A DNA stretch of 64,000 nucleotides from Shewanella ulleungensis (GTDB taxonomy: Bacteria > Pseudomonadota > Gammaproteobacteria > Enterobacterales > Shewanellaceae), in contig NZ_BMQW01000001.1 of assembly GCF_014648315.1 (NCBI RefSeq), positions 186,001-250,000 of the forward strand, in the 5' to 3' direction. The notes below the pieces were generated by a model. It was not told the origin of the DNA and searched no databases. It saw nothing but the letters and a program-made list of their open reading frames with translations. Position numbers and translations under genes: made by a program. Shown here piece by piece: positions 1 to 12,602 of the stretch (positions are counted from its first letter, which is position 1; each line of letters starts with the position of its first letter).

Positions 1-238
1 CTTCATGCGGAATATTTTCAATCTCGTTATTGGGTACGCTATAGGTAAAATTTAAGCAGGCTAAGATTTGTTCGACAAAATCGACACCGGATAAATGAGC
101 GTGCTCATTGGCAATATCATTGCATTGTTTTTCGTGAAGTAAATAACGCAACATGGCTTTGGTTGGCGTGGCTAACCAGGGTTTGTTGTGTACGTTCGGC
201 AGATTTTTTTCTACCACATTATCAACGGTAAATATCAT
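1..238 (-). CDS. putative hemolysin / lysophospholipid acyltransferase family protein (N-terminal part)
   Basis: Only the first 79 codons lie in the window; the gene runs off the left edge. The N-terminus reads MIFTVDNVVEKNLPNV, then KPWLATPTKAMLRYLLHE and a GVDFVEQILACLNFTYSVP stretch. This pattern is familiar from the proteobacterial putative hemolysin group, whose members carry a GNAT-like or PlsC-like acyltransferase domain further on and are implicated in membrane lipid acylation. That domain is outside the window, so the activity is inferred. The ATG follows an AGGGC ribosome binding site. It begins 14 bases after the stop of the LpxH-like phosphoesterase gene, so the two are probably cotranscribed. 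Confidence 0.6.
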   Translation of the reverse strand, partial: MIFTVDNVVEKNLPNVHNKPWLATPTKAMLRYLLHEKQCNDIANEHAHLSGVDFVEQILACLNFTYSVPNNEIENIPHE

Positions 239-252
239 AATATTGCCCTTAC

Positions 253-1164
253 TTATGCGACATGTTGTTTTTGAGGTTTGTTGTATTTATCGCTATGTTG
301 ATTAACTAGCTCGATACTTGCGACCGTTTCTGCCTGCAAGGTTTGTTCATTCCATTTAAGCAGTTGTACGCTGCCAGTAAGGGATTCTGCAATGAGGGTG
401 CAGTTTTCAACCCAATCACCGTCATTTGCATAAATTAACGGGTGTTGATTAATGGTGTGCTGCGACAATTCTGGCTGGTGGATATGGCCGCAAACCACCA
501 TGTCGACGTGTTTTTTTGCGGCGTAACGCAATACTGCATCACGGTATTGGTTAATCGCTTGTTGAGCTTTATTTACACGTAATTTGATGTAACTGGCCAG
601 AGACCAATAGGGATAGCCCATAGCGCTTCTTACTGCATGCAGTTGTCTGTTTAACCACAGCAGTATGTCGTAAAGGTGATCGCCTAATTTAGCGTAAGCG
701 CGACTGATACAAACTTGTGAGTCAAATTGGTCGCCATGCAGCATCAGAATGCGTTGACCATTGATAGATTCATGAATGTGTTGCTTTGCTAGCGTGACGC
801 CTCTGAAGTGGCTGTCTGCATAGGCTTTAAAGGCTTCATCGTGATTACCTGGAATAAAAAATACTTGAGTGCCATTGCTGGCAATGTCTAAAATTTTTTT
901 GATGACACGGTCGTGACTGTCAGGCCAGTACACTCTTTTTTTAAGTGCCCACACATCCACAATATCACCCACAAGATACAGATAATCGCATTGGCTATGA
1001 TTTAGAAAATGCAGTAAAAACTCAGCTTTACAATCAACACTGCCAAGGTGTACATCGGAAATCCACAACGCATTAAAATGTTGAATCTTATTGGGAAGAG
1101 TTAGGTGTGATAATGGTTGACGCTGTGTGAGATTTTGGGTGTTTTTATGACTGTTTTTGATCAT
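253..1164 (-). CDS. LpxH-like calcineurin-type metallophosphoesterase (UDP-2,3-diacylglucosamine diphosphatase family)
   Basis: This 303-residue cytosolic protein has the full metallophosphoesterase signature in order: SDVHLGS near residue 36, GDIVD near 66, GNHDE near 105, LHGDQFD near 142 and CGHIHQPE near 225. These supply the metal ligands of the calcineurin fold. Its closest family is the LpxH/YbbF-like group (COG2908). True LpxH removes UMP from UDP-2,3-diacylglucosamine in lipid A synthesis, but this protein is longer than LpxH (about 240 residues) and has extra N- and C-terminal segments, so it is probably a paralogue with a related lipid or nucleotide substrate. Coupling to a putative acyltransferase gene downstream suggests an envelope lipid role. 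That is inference. Confidence 0.75.
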   Translation of the reverse strand: MIKNSHKNTQNLTQRQPLSHLTLPNKIQHFNALWISDVHLGSVDCKAEFLLHFLNHSQCDYLYLVGDIVDVWALKKRVYWPDSHDRVIKKILDIASNGTQVFFIPGNHDEAFKAYADSHFRGVTLAKQHIHESINGQRILMLHGDQFDSQVCISRAYAKLGDHLYDILLWLNRQLHAVRSAMGYPYWSLASYIKLRVNKAQQAINQYRDAVLRYAAKKHVDMVVCGHIHQPELSQHTINQHPLIYANDGDWVENCTLIAESLTGSVQLLKWNEQTLQAETVASIELVNQHSDKYNKPQKQHVA

Positions 1165-1279
1165 CTGCCTAGCCTCAATACATAAGTTGAGTCAGTGTTA
1201 ATTTAGGGTAGGGCAGCGATTTTACAGTTAGGTGAACGATTTATTACAAATCAGTGATTTATACTGGTGTAGAAGCAAT

Positions 1280-1312
1280 AAAAAAGGGAGATGCTAATGC
1301 ATTTCCCTTTTT
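1280..1312 (-). terminator. intrinsic terminator of leucine dehydrogenase gene
   Basis: An inverted repeat pairs AAAAGGGA and ATGC with GCAT and TCCCTTTT around a short loop, with A and T tracts on the two sides. It lies about 60 bases beyond the stop codon of the minus-strand leucine dehydrogenase gene. Confidence 0.75.
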
Positions 1313-1374
1313 GTTAACACGATAGTGTTGAATTACAAGCTAGCAAAATGAAGCCTGTTATGAGCCTATGTCAC

Positions 1375-2406
1375 CTATCTCGCTGCATCAATAATGGCTT
1401 TGGCCATTTCATCGGCAACTGAACCTGTGGTGCGGTTTTCGCTGTCAGCACGGCTGAATATAGTAAGCAAGGTATTGTAAATTTGCTCTACCTTTGCCTT
1501 AGATGCAGCAGCGTCATAGTTTTTCTCAAATGAGACGTTGATAATACCACCTGCGTTAATGACATAGTCAGGAGCGTATAAAATACCCATTTGTTTAAGT
1601 TTTTCACCATGGCGAACTTCTGCTAATTGGTTGTTAGCACAACCTGCAACAATAGTTGCTTTTAGTAACGGTAAGGTAGAGTCATTTAAGGTGGCGCCTA
1701 ATGCACAAGGCGCATACACATCAACATCTTGGGTATAGATATCTTGAGGGGCAACAACGGTAGCGCCAAACTCAGTCGCTACACGGTCAAGTGACGCTTG
1801 ATGAATGTCAGTAACAATCAGCTCAGCACCTTCTTCGTGTAAATGTTTACACAGGTAATAGCCAACGTGTCCTACGCCTTGTATTGAGATTTTAATGCCT
1901 TTTAAGCTATCAATACCACGCTGATGCTTAACCGCTGCTTTGATACCTAAATAAGTGCCTAATGCCGTTAACGGCGATGGGTCGCCAGATTTGCCTTCTA
2001 GGCCTGCTACAAATTCAGTTTCTCGACTGGCTATCATAATGTCGGATGTTGAGACGCCAACATCTTCTGCCGAATAGTATTTACCGCCTAGGCTATTAAC
2101 AAAACGGCCAAATGCTAGGAATAACGCTTCGCGATCGGTCGTTTTAGGATCGGCTATAATAACGGCTTTACCGCCGCCCATTGTTAAACCGGCAAGGGCA
2201 TTTTTATATGTCATGCCGCGAGAGAGACGCAATACGTCAGTTAACGCTTCGTCATCTGATTGATAGTTCCACATACGGCAACCACCTACAGCCGATCCAA
2301 GGTTAGTATTGTGAACTGCAATGATGGCTTTTAAGCCACTTTGCTTGTCATGACAAAATACCACTTGTTCGTGTTCATCGAACGAAACATGATTAAAAAC
2401 TGCCAC
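1375..2406 (-). CDS. ldh: leucine dehydrogenase (Glu/Leu/Phe/Val dehydrogenase family)
   Basis: The 343-residue NAD-dependent enzyme deaminates leucine, valine and isoleucine to the 2-oxo acids, the first step of branched-chain amino acid catabolism. The N-terminal half carries the catalytic lysine motif GGGKAVI in the substrate domain. The second half has a Rossmann fold with GVGHVGYYLC and the downstream CANNQL segment. The open frame extends 37 codons upstream, but a GTG at 2406 preceded by GGAG with 8-base spacing gives the usual family length and removes an atypical cysteine- and asparagine-rich leader, so that start is preferred. A 20-bp perfect inverted repeat 178-197 bases upstream resembles LiuR operators. 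An intrinsic terminator follows. Confidence in the family is high; preference for leucine is inferred from similarity. Confidence 0.9.
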   Translation of the reverse strand: MAVFNHVSFDEHEQVVFCHDKQSGLKAIIAVHNTNLGSAVGGCRMWNYQSDDEALTDVLRLSRGMTYKNALAGLTMGGGKAVIIADPKTTDREALFLAFGRFVNSLGGKYYSAEDVGVSTSDIMIASRETEFVAGLEGKSGDPSPLTALGTYLGIKAAVKHQRGIDSLKGIKISIQGVGHVGYYLCKHLHEEGAELIVTDIHQASLDRVATEFGATVVAPQDIYTQDVDVYAPCALGATLNDSTLPLLKATIVAGCANNQLAEVRHGEKLKQMGILYAPDYVINAGGIINVSFEKNYDAAASKAKVEQIYNTLLTIFSRADSENRTTGSVADEMAKAIIDAAR

Positions 2407-2583
2407 GTTGTTATCTCCGCTTACTAGCATGTTAAAGTAAAGTTCTTGTATCTTGTTATAATTGAGTATCCAAGACACAAACGACTGCTTGTTATATTTA
2501 TTGCAGCACGATAGCATTTAGCGATACTCTCAACAAAGCATGATTTAGTTATTTTTGTGATTGATGTGGCAATTTAGCTTGCC

Positions 2584-2603
2584 ACTTTACGTAAACGTAA
2601 AGT
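2584..2603. promoter_or_regulatory. 20-bp palindrome, probable LiuR (MerR-family) operator
   Basis: ACTTTACGT and its exact reverse complement ACGTAAAGT flank a two-base AA centre. The site sits between the divergent leucine dehydrogenase and DUF4826 genes. As I recall it, the LiuR site in gammaproteobacteria, which controls branched-chain amino acid degradation, is a palindrome of the form TTTACGT-N2-ACGTAAA. The match and the neighbouring leucine dehydrogenase gene agree. Identification rests on memory of the motif, not a search. Confidence 0.6.
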
Positions 2604-2690
2604 AACGTATGTTGCATCGATGTTTTTGAGATTTGATAACAGGTGAGTTTTTGTTCTAACCTGTAACATAACAATAAGATAGGAAGTATT

Positions 2691-3131
2691 ATGACTGAAG
2701 AAGTTGCAGAGCAGGTTGCACAGCCAACACCAGACCAAGAAGCACTAAGACAAGAGTGGGTACGTACTCAGTTTCAAAAAGCTAATCGCTTTTTAGCTGA
2801 AAAGGGCGTGATCCCAAGTAATGTGCTTGCCAACGAAAGTCGTTATCTTGCGCCTTATTTAGCCATTTGGAAGATGGAGTCGAAACAACCTAAAAAACAA
2901 ACTTTTTGGGTGATGTCGGGTGATTTACCGTCTGATTATGTCGACGTGAAAGTTGCAGCGACTGCTCGCGATGCCATTCGTCATTTTTCAATGATGTGGC
3001 AGTTAAAAGCTGAAAACTTGCATAAATCTGGAGCGACTAAAGACGCAACGCAGATGAAATTTGCTCAGCTATTAGTCTCTCGTGCAGAAAGCTTATATAA
3101 AATGCACCAAGATGAGAAGCTGTGGGGTTAG
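2691..3131 (+). CDS. DUF4826 family protein, function unknown
   Basis: A 146-residue soluble protein with no signal peptide or membrane segment. The first 15 residues are acidic and probably disordered. The rest contains a predicted helix-rich body with the conserved-looking stretches RTQFQKANRFLAEKG, YLAPYLAIWKMES and the segment FWVMSGDLPSDYV, followed by helices ending at the C-terminal WG. I recognise it as the DUF4826 family, typical of Shewanella and relatives; no biochemical role is known to me. It is transcribed divergently from leucine dehydrogenase and could share the LiuR-like operator, located 88 bases upstream of its start. The ribosome binding site is AGGAAG. A strong palindromic terminator follows. 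Confidence 0.7.
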   Translation: MTEEVAEQVAQPTPDQEALRQEWVRTQFQKANRFLAEKGVIPSNVLANESRYLAPYLAIWKMESKQPKKQTFWVMSGDLPSDYVDVKVAATARDAIRHFSMMWQLKAENLHKSGATKDATQMKFAQLLVSRAESLYKMHQDEKLWG

Positions 3132-3167
3132 TGTATAAAGACATAACCATCATGGTTTATGCTTCAA

Positions 3168-3207
3168 GACTAACAAAAAAGGCACCTAGGTGCCTTTTTT
3201 GTTAGTC
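3168..3207. terminator. bidirectional intrinsic terminator (40-bp perfect palindrome)
   Basis: GACTAACAAAAAAGGCACCT is followed immediately by its exact reverse complement. The G+C core GGCACC/GGTGCC with A and T tracts on both sides can terminate the plus-strand DUF4826 gene and the minus-strand roxA operon, whose stop codon is at 3234. Confidence 0.85.
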
Positions 3208-3233
3208 TATTTGGTGTTTCATGCTTGTAGTGA

Positions 3234-4373
3234 TTAACATTCATCTTCTGCGAGGTAATAGAAGCCTTGGTTAATCAGTTGAGTTAATGTCTCAAGCAAT
3301 ACAGGCTCTTGTGTTAGTTCACTGGCTTGTTCAGGCTGTATGCTGACTTGATTAGCTAATAGTTGTAATACCAACTCGGTGACTTGAGGTAATAGGAACA
3401 CTTCACCGTTGATAAACAATCTTGACTCTGTGTCTTGTTCAAGACGCAATACTTTTAAACCACCAATGCGTTGGATAATGGCGCCTTGTTCAATGGCATC
3501 CAATAAATCATCTGTTGTTAATGGTTCTTCATCTTCACAGATATCCAACTCAAAACGATTTTGGCTTAGCAACTTACCTAACATAGTTTGATAGGCTTTA
3601 GGGTCTTGTGCTAATTGTACAAGTAAATTCATGATGCCTTGTTGATGAGTTTGGCTAATGATGCCTGGCGCATCTGGTTCATCAACCGAGGTAAAGCGTT
3701 TATTACCTAAATTGTTGTCGATAAGGCTGTCGGCTAATTCAGTTAATAATTCTTGTTGGCTTGGCGCTCTAAACCCAATTGAGTATGACATGGCTAAGGT
3801 TACTGTTTCGCCGCAATGCGGGTAACCTGGCGGAATATACAATACATCGCCTTTTTGTAATACCACATCGATAATAGGTTCAAAGTCGTCAACTAACGGT
3901 GAGTTAGGATTATCGCCACGGCGCTTATGCTGGCCTTTATCACCAACCTTCCAGCGACGTTCGCCATCACCTTGAATAATAAATACATCATAGTTATCGA
4001 TATGTGGTCCTACGCCACCACCTGGCGTGGCAAATGACACCATTAGGTCGTCAAAACGCCAGTCGGGTAAAAAGCGAAATGCTTCGACCAGTGGCTGTGA
4101 AGCTGGATACCAATGGTTAACGGCCTGGACTAATAATTGCCAGTTATCTTCGCCAAATTGGTCGTAGTCTTCAAATGGACCTTGTACCACGTCCCAATCA
4201 TCGCCTTTAGTAACAACCACGCGTGATGAAATTTCTTCTTCGCAGGCTAAGCCAGCAAGCTCGTCTGCTGCGATAGGGTCTTCAAAATCGGCAAATGCCT
4301 GTTTGATCACAAGCGGTTTCTGTTGCCAATGCTGTTTAATAAAGGCTTGGGTATCAATATTTAATGTGTACAT
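3234..4373 (-). CDS. roxA: 50S ribosomal protein L16 arginine 3-hydroxylase (JmjC/cupin oxygenase)
   Basis: This 379-residue Fe(II)/2-oxoglutarate oxygenase matches RoxA (YcfD), which hydroxylates an arginine of ribosomal protein L16 in E. coli (373 residues). The iron-binding facial triad is visible as His124 and Asp126 in GPHIDNYDVF and His186 in PPGYPHCGETV, within a double-stranded beta-helix core. The C-terminal third supplies the dimerisation and winged-helix regions of the family. An in-frame ATG lies 16 codons upstream, but the chosen ATG at 4373 has GAGG six bases before it and aligns with the usual MYTLNI-type start; the ATG immediately before it is an alternative. It follows purB by 85 bases and is probably in the same transcript. 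Confidence 0.9.
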   Translation of the reverse strand: MYTLNIDTQAFIKQHWQQKPLVIKQAFADFEDPIAADELAGLACEEEISSRVVVTKGDDWDVVQGPFEDYDQFGEDNWQLLVQAVNHWYPASQPLVEAFRFLPDWRFDDLMVSFATPGGGVGPHIDNYDVFIIQGDGERRWKVGDKGQHKRRGDNPNSPLVDDFEPIIDVVLQKGDVLYIPPGYPHCGETVTLAMSYSIGFRAPSQQELLTELADSLIDNNLGNKRFTSVDEPDAPGIISQTHQQGIMNLLVQLAQDPKAYQTMLGKLLSQNRFELDICEDEEPLTTDDLLDAIEQGAIIQRIGGLKVLRLEQDTESRLFINGEVFLLPQVTELVLQLLANQVSIQPEQASELTQEPVLLETLTQLINQGFYYLAEDEC

Positions 4374-4458
4374 CATTGACCTCAGGTCGTGAGAATGTTT
4401 GTCCAATAAAAAAGCGGTCACAGATGCGACCGCTAATGGTATGTATAAGCTTATAAGA

Positions 4459-5868
<1,410 letters not shown>

Positions 5869-6501
5869 TTAATTGTTATTTTGGCTTTTTCTTGCGGTAT
5901 CAAATATTGCTTTACGGGCAAACACTAAATGGCGACGTTTACCGCCTAATTGGCGCCATAATACCGCACTGCGCATAGCAGCGAGTAATAAAGCTCGAAT
6001 TTTATGTTGAACCAGGGGCTGCTTTAAGCAGTCTGGGTTGCCCGAAATTTGTAATTTTGGACCTAATTCACTGATTATGTCACTGTATATGCTGGCAAAG
6101 TTAGACACGACTTGCTCATCGGTAATCTCAAAATGGTTCAACTGGCGATGTATTTGATTGATACGTTCAGCAAGCATGCCTAAACCATTTGGTGAGCGCG
6201 CAAGCTTTCGTTCTAGCGCCAATATACCGACTAAGTAGCGAGTGGTTTCGACATCTTTATTACTGCCATCACCCAATTGATTTTGGATAAGTTGATAGCC
6301 TTTATTTAAGATGTCTTTGTCTTGATACACATCGGCAGTGGCTTCTGGTTCTGTCACCAAAATAGTATTGAGGGTCGCAGCTAACGCTTCTTTATCACTT
6401 TCGCCGTGACGCGCTAAGTACTGAACCTGACCAATTGCCTGTAAAATACCGGCAAAAGCCATTGTACGTTCGAACAGCAGACTGTCTGGAGTTTGACTCA
6501 C
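5869..6501 (-). CDS. hflD: high frequency lysogenization protein HflD
   Basis: A 210-residue, mainly helical protein matching HflD (YcfC), a peripheral inner-membrane protein that in E. coli binds the lambda CII regulator and influences the lysis-lysogeny decision. Its native cellular role is not well established. The sequence shows a family-typical start ([21 protein letters not shown]) and a C-terminal segment with [16 protein letters not shown]. The start is GTG, with GAGGA seven bases before it. The gene begins three bases after the mnmA stop, so the two are translationally coupled or nearly so. Confidence 0.93.
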   Translation of the reverse strand: MSQTPDSLLFERTMAFAGILQAIGQVQYLARHGESDKEALAATLNTILVTEPEATADVYQDKDILNKGYQLIQNQLGDGSNKDVETTRYLVGILALERKLARSPNGLGMLAERINQIHRQLNHFEITDEQVVSNFASIYSDIISELGPKLQISGNPDCLKQPLVQHKIRALLLAAMRSAVLWRQLGGKRRHLVFARKAIFDTARKSQNNN

Positions 6502-6504
6502 GGT

Positions 6505-7623
6505 TTATCCTCGAACTAAGGTATCGATAATGCCGCCACCTAAACAAATATCGCCATCATAAAATACTGCGGATTGTCCAGGCGTGACAGCGGCAACAGG
6601 TGCATCGAACATTACAGTAATATTATCAGGGTCGTTGTAGACTAATGTGCAGATAACATCACGTTGACGATAACGGGTTTTTACTGTGATTTTACTATTA
6701 TTAGCAGGTCCTTTGCGATCAACCCAATGTAATTGGTTTACGGTCATTCCCTGTGACATTAGGCGCGGGTGTTCTGCACCTTGTGCAACCACTAAGACAT
6801 TACGCAATAAGTCTTTTTCAACTACGTACCATGGATCTTCGCTGCTGTTTTTTAGCCCACCAATGCCTAAGCCTTTTCGTTGACCAAGGGTGTGATACAT
6901 CAATCCTTGGTGAGTGCCTATGACTTCGCCTTCAGCGGTTTCAATATCACCTGGTTGAGCCGGTAAATAGGTGGCTAAGAAATCAGTAAACTTGCGCTCA
7001 CCAATAAAACAAATGCCGGTGCTGTCTTTTTTGTCGTGAGTGATTAAGCCCATTTTTTTTGCTATTTCGCGTACTTCGTGTTTTTCAAGCTCACCGACAG
7101 GGAACAAACTGCGCGCCACTTGCTCATGGCTTAGTGTATATAAAAAATAGCTTTGGTCTTTATTGCCATCAACACCGCGGAGCATTTCAACACTGCCATC
7201 GCTGTTGTCACGACGACGAACATAATGGCCCATGGCGATATAGTCGGCGTCTAAAATCTCGTCGGCAAATTCTAGGAATGCTTTGAATTTGATTTCTTTG
7301 TTGCACATGATATCTGGATTAGGCGTACGGCCGGCTTTGTATTCAGCTAAGAAATACTCGAACACGTTGTCCCAGTATTCGGCTGCAAAGTTGACGGTAT
7401 GCATTTTAATACCAAGCTTGTCACATACCGCTTGCGCATCTTTTAAATCATCTGCTGCAGCGCAATATTCGTCGGTGTCGTCTTCTTCCCAGTTCTTCAT
7501 AAATAGACCTTCAACCTCATAGCCTTGCTGCATAAGCAAATAGGCCGAAACTGAAGAGTCCACACCGCCGGACATGCCGACAATGACTTTTTTACCATTA
7601 GAAGTTGGGTTGATTGATGTCAT
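6505..7623 (-). CDS. mnmA: tRNA 2-thiouridine(34) synthase MnmA
   Basis: MnmA adenylates and thiolates uridine 34 of Lys, Glu and Gln tRNAs, using sulfur relayed from IscS and the Tus proteins. The 372-residue protein has the PP-loop motif GMSGGVDSS near the start, the catalytic nucleophile region [12 protein letters not shown] near residue 100, and the persulfide cysteine in [10 protein letters not shown] near 200, followed by the beta-barrel C-terminal domain. A longer frame adds 16 residues, but the ATG at 7623 follows AGGA and fits the family length. It is the first gene of the mnmA-hflD-purB-roxA run. Confidence 0.96.
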   Translation of the reverse strand: MTSINPTSNGKKVIVGMSGGVDSSVSAYLLMQQGYEVEGLFMKNWEEDDTDEYCAAADDLKDAQAVCDKLGIKMHTVNFAAEYWDNVFEYFLAEYKAGRTPNPDIMCNKEIKFKAFLEFADEILDADYIAMGHYVRRRDNSDGSVEMLRGVDGNKDQSYFLYTLSHEQVARSLFPVGELEKHEVREIAKKMGLITHDKKDSTGICFIGERKFTDFLATYLPAQPGDIETAEGEVIGTHQGLMYHTLGQRKGLGIGGLKNSSEDPWYVVEKDLLRNVLVVAQGAEHPRLMSQGMTVNQLHWVDRKGPANNSKITVKTRYRQRDVICTLVYNDPDNITVMFDAPVAAVTPGQSAVFYDGDICLGGGIIDTLVRG

Positions 7624-7848
7624 AAATCCTAAAACCATTGAATATAGAGAGTAAGTATATGGTGACGTCATGCTGTGGTTTCAAGCCAATGAGACCAATG
7701 ACTCAACCTTACTAGCCTTTAAATACAGCCATAAATTAAAATAGATAAGCTTTAACGTTTATCTTGATGTGTAAACATGACATTTGTGCGGCGCATATTC
7801 TACCATGCATTCGAGCATTGGGCTATCTTGAACCGCCGCCATTTAGGC

Positions 7849-8394
7849 TTAACCGACTGACTTATTGGTGTGTAAATAATCGGCATTAAGTAGCGATAAT
7901 GGAAAATGATGGCTAACTCGTTTGACGTATGTTTGCGAGCTAGTGTCTCTCGTTGCAGGAGGTAACTCATCTAATAATCCCGCTTGAGCGATAAAATCAT
8001 CGATGCTTTTGAGTACCAGTGGGCTTCGTAGTTGTGCCGTTAATTGAACAATTTGCGCATATGAAAGCCAATGTGTTCGAACTATTGCACTGTCTTGTGG
8101 AATTGCGTCGATGGGATTATCAAGCTCGATACAAAAAGTGTAACGAACAAAGGCAAGCTCAGGGCTGGCACTAAATTGATAAATACCGACAAGGGCTTGC
8201 GGTTCAATTGCAAGTCCAGTTTCTTCTACTATCTCTCGAGCACAGGCATCAATAAGCGACTCATTTGCTTCTAAATGACCCGCTGGTTGGTTAAATTTAA
8301 CCTGTCCATCAATGTTTTCCTCTACCAGTAAAAATTGGTCTTGGCTGTAAATTATACAAGCCACAGTGGTATTAGGTTTATAACGTTGAGTCAT
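7849..8394 (-). CDS. nudJ: phosphatase NudJ, Nudix hydrolase
   Basis: A 181-residue Nudix protein matching NudJ (YmfB), which in E. coli hydrolyses thiamine pyrophosphate analogues and nucleoside di- and triphosphates. The Nudix box is intact around residues 37-60: G-H-LEANESL then ACAREIVEETG, with the REIVEE metal-binding glutamates. The C-terminal tail past residue 150 is longer than in E. coli NudJ (about 153 residues) and looks low in conservation. AAGGA precedes the ATG. It lies between rluE and mnmA, the same order as in E. coli. The 225-base gap to mnmA holds nothing I can name and probably contains the mnmA promoter. Confidence 0.88.
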   Translation of the reverse strand: MTQRYKPNTTVACIIYSQDQFLLVEENIDGQVKFNQPAGHLEANESLIDACAREIVEETGLAIEPQALVGIYQFSASPELAFVRYTFCIELDNPIDAIPQDSAIVRTHWLSYAQIVQLTAQLRSPLVLKSIDDFIAQAGLLDELPPATRDTSSQTYVKRVSHHFPLSLLNADYLHTNKSVG

Positions 8395-8439
8395 TTATAC
8401 CAATCCTTATTTTATGCGATTAGCGCCGAGCATAGTCGC

Positions 8440-9105
8440 TTACTGACTGATTTGTGAATATTGTCCATTCGGCAAATCATCTAGACACCATTGACCTATT
8501 TTATAACGTATTAGTCTTAACGTGGGATAACCAATATGGGCAGTCATCCGCCTGACTTGTCGATTACGGCCTTCACAAATTTGCACTTCAAGCCAGGTTG
8601 TTGGGATTGATTTGCGTTCACGCACCGGTGGGACTCGTGGCCAAATATCGGGTGAGTCCATTCTATTAACCTTTGCGGGCAGGGTCATACCATCTTTAAG
8701 TTCAACGCCATCACACAATGCTTTGATTGCTTCATCTGTTGGTTCGCCTTCCACTTGTACCCAATAGGTTTTAAAGGTTTTTTTATTTGGCTGAGTTAAT
8801 TTAGCTTGAAGCTTACCATCGTTTGTGAGCAGTAATAATCCTTCACTGTCGCGATCTAGTCGTCCAGCAGCATACACATCTGGGATCGGAATAAAATCTT
8901 TGAGAGTCTGCCGGCCTGCTTCATCAGTAAATTGGCACAATACATCAAAGGGTTTATTAAATAACACGATAATAGGGTGTTTGGCCGCAGGTTTAGTATT
9001 TACTTTACGTTGTACTGTGCGATTTTTAGAGTGGGTAGTAGCCACAGAACCGTTGGTTTTTGAAGTGTTTTTTTTGAACGAGTTGAATTTACCGGCATTT
9101 GACAT
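8440..9105 (-). CDS. rluE: 23S rRNA pseudouridine(2457) synthase RluE
   Basis: The 221-residue protein belongs to the RsuA/RluE family, which isomerises a single uridine in rRNA. The catalytic aspartate motif is [19 protein letters not shown] (family GRLD) near residue 80. Other family blocks are [14 protein letters not shown] and [25 protein letters not shown]. The first 40 residues are basic and serine/threonine-rich and probably disordered. There is no separate S4 domain, as expected for RluE rather than RsuA or RluB. The ribosome binding site before the chosen ATG is weak, so a slightly later start is possible. Confidence 0.92.
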   Translation of the reverse strand: MSNAGKFNSFKKNTSKTNGSVATTHSKNRTVQRKVNTKPAAKHPIIVLFNKPFDVLCQFTDEAGRQTLKDFIPIPDVYAAGRLDRDSEGLLLLTNDGKLQAKLTQPNKKTFKTYWVQVEGEPTDEAIKALCDGVELKDGMTLPAKVNRMDSPDIWPRVPPVRERKSIPTTWLEVQICEGRNRQVRRMTAHIGYPTLRLIRYKIGQWCLDDLPNGQYSQISQ

Positions 9106-11713
<2,608 letters not shown>

Positions 11714-11797
11714 TTTGCCTGTAAATGGGTCATTACGATCATGTAATGGCTCATAAATAGCGTTGTGAAGTATGTTTATCAGGTTATTTGACACAAT

Positions 11798-11830
11798 AAA
11801 AAAGACAGGGATTAAAATCCCTGTCTTTTT
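11798..11830. terminator. bidirectional terminator between icd and cspD
   Basis: AAAAAGACAGGGA pairs with TCCCTGTCTTTTT around a six-base loop. A and T tracts on both sides let it end both convergent genes. Confidence 0.85.
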
Positions 11831-11848
11831 GTTTTATAGTCTCACCTA

Positions 11849-12055
11849 CTATTTTGTAGGAGAGATGGCTGAAGCATGCATTCCTTTGGGACCTTCTTCA
11901 ACTTCGAAGCAAACAGGTTGACCTGCTTTTAAGGTACGATAACCTTCCATTTCGATTGTTGAATAATGCGCAAATACATCTTCGCCACCCTGATCAGGGC
12001 AAATAAACCCGAATCCTTTGGCGTTGTTGAACCACTTTACAGTTCCGTTTGCCAT
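11849..12055 (-). CDS. cspD: cold shock-like protein CspD
   Basis: A 68-residue cold-shock domain protein with RNP1 (KGFGFICPD) and RNP2 (DVFAHYS) motifs and the [16 protein letters not shown] start. Cold-shock domains bind single-stranded nucleic acid. In E. coli CspD inhibits DNA replication and is made in stationary phase rather than on cold shock. The CspD assignment rests on sequence and on the divergent clpS-clpA neighbours, as in E. coli. A GGAAG ribosome binding site precedes the ATG. The roughly 195-base gap to clpS must hold both promoters; no operator was recognised. Confidence 0.9.
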   Translation of the reverse strand: MANGTVKWFNNAKGFGFICPDQGGEDVFAHYSTIEMEGYRTLKAGQPVCFEVEEGPKGMHASAISPTK

Positions 12056-12251
12056 ACTTCCACTTCCTTCTGTTGTCTACTTACCAGTAAGATAGTAAAA
12101 CTTATTATCCAGCGGTCTAGTATTCGCCGCCTAACAAACAGAATGAAATTTGTACGAAAAGATGTCAAGCGGAAATTAACAAAAAGACAACATTTAATTA
12201 ATTTAATAATATCAAGTGGTCGGGAACCAAACGAGAGGCTAGTATTAAACA

Positions 12252-12560
12252 ATGGCAAAATTAGGCAGTGTAGAACATATTGAAGAAAAGGTTGAATCTG
12301 AGCTACAACCACCCCATATGTATAAAGTGGTGCTAAACAATGATGATTACACCCCGATGGATTTTGTAGTTGAAGTGTTACAACGCTTCTTTGAGAAAAA
12401 CGAGCAGCAAGCTGTTGATATCATGTTGGCGATACATCACCAGGGCAAAGGATTGTGTGGTGTTTTCCCTTTTGGGATAGCCGAAACAAAAGTTTTTCAA
12501 GTAAATCAGTTTGCAAGAGAAAACCAACATCCGTTACTGTGTACATTAGAGAAAGCATAA
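12252..12560 (+). CDS. clpS: ATP-dependent Clp protease adaptor ClpS
   Basis: ClpS is the N-recognin that binds N-terminal Leu, Phe, Tyr or Trp and delivers substrates to ClpAP. The 102 residues include the flexible N-terminal tail and the core [25 protein letters not shown]. The substrate-pocket asparagine and aspartates lie in NNDDYTPM, and [13 protein letters not shown] contains the conserved histidine and glycine. It lies 42 bases upstream of clpA, its partner. Both transferases that create its substrates (aat and bpt) lie within 4.5 kb. Confidence 0.96.
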   Translation: MAKLGSVEHIEEKVESELQPPHMYKVVLNNDDYTPMDFVVEVLQRFFEKNEQQAVDIMLAIHHQGKGLCGVFPFGIAETKVFQVNQFARENQHPLLCTLEKA

Positions 12561-12602
12561 AATCGTTTTCTTACAGTCTGTGGTTAAATTTAGGGGGTGC
12601 TT

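Noticed and set aside
12037..12312. 91-codon minus-strand frame across the cspD-clpS gap
   Set aside because: Overlaps both real genes, unusual composition and no ribosome binding site.
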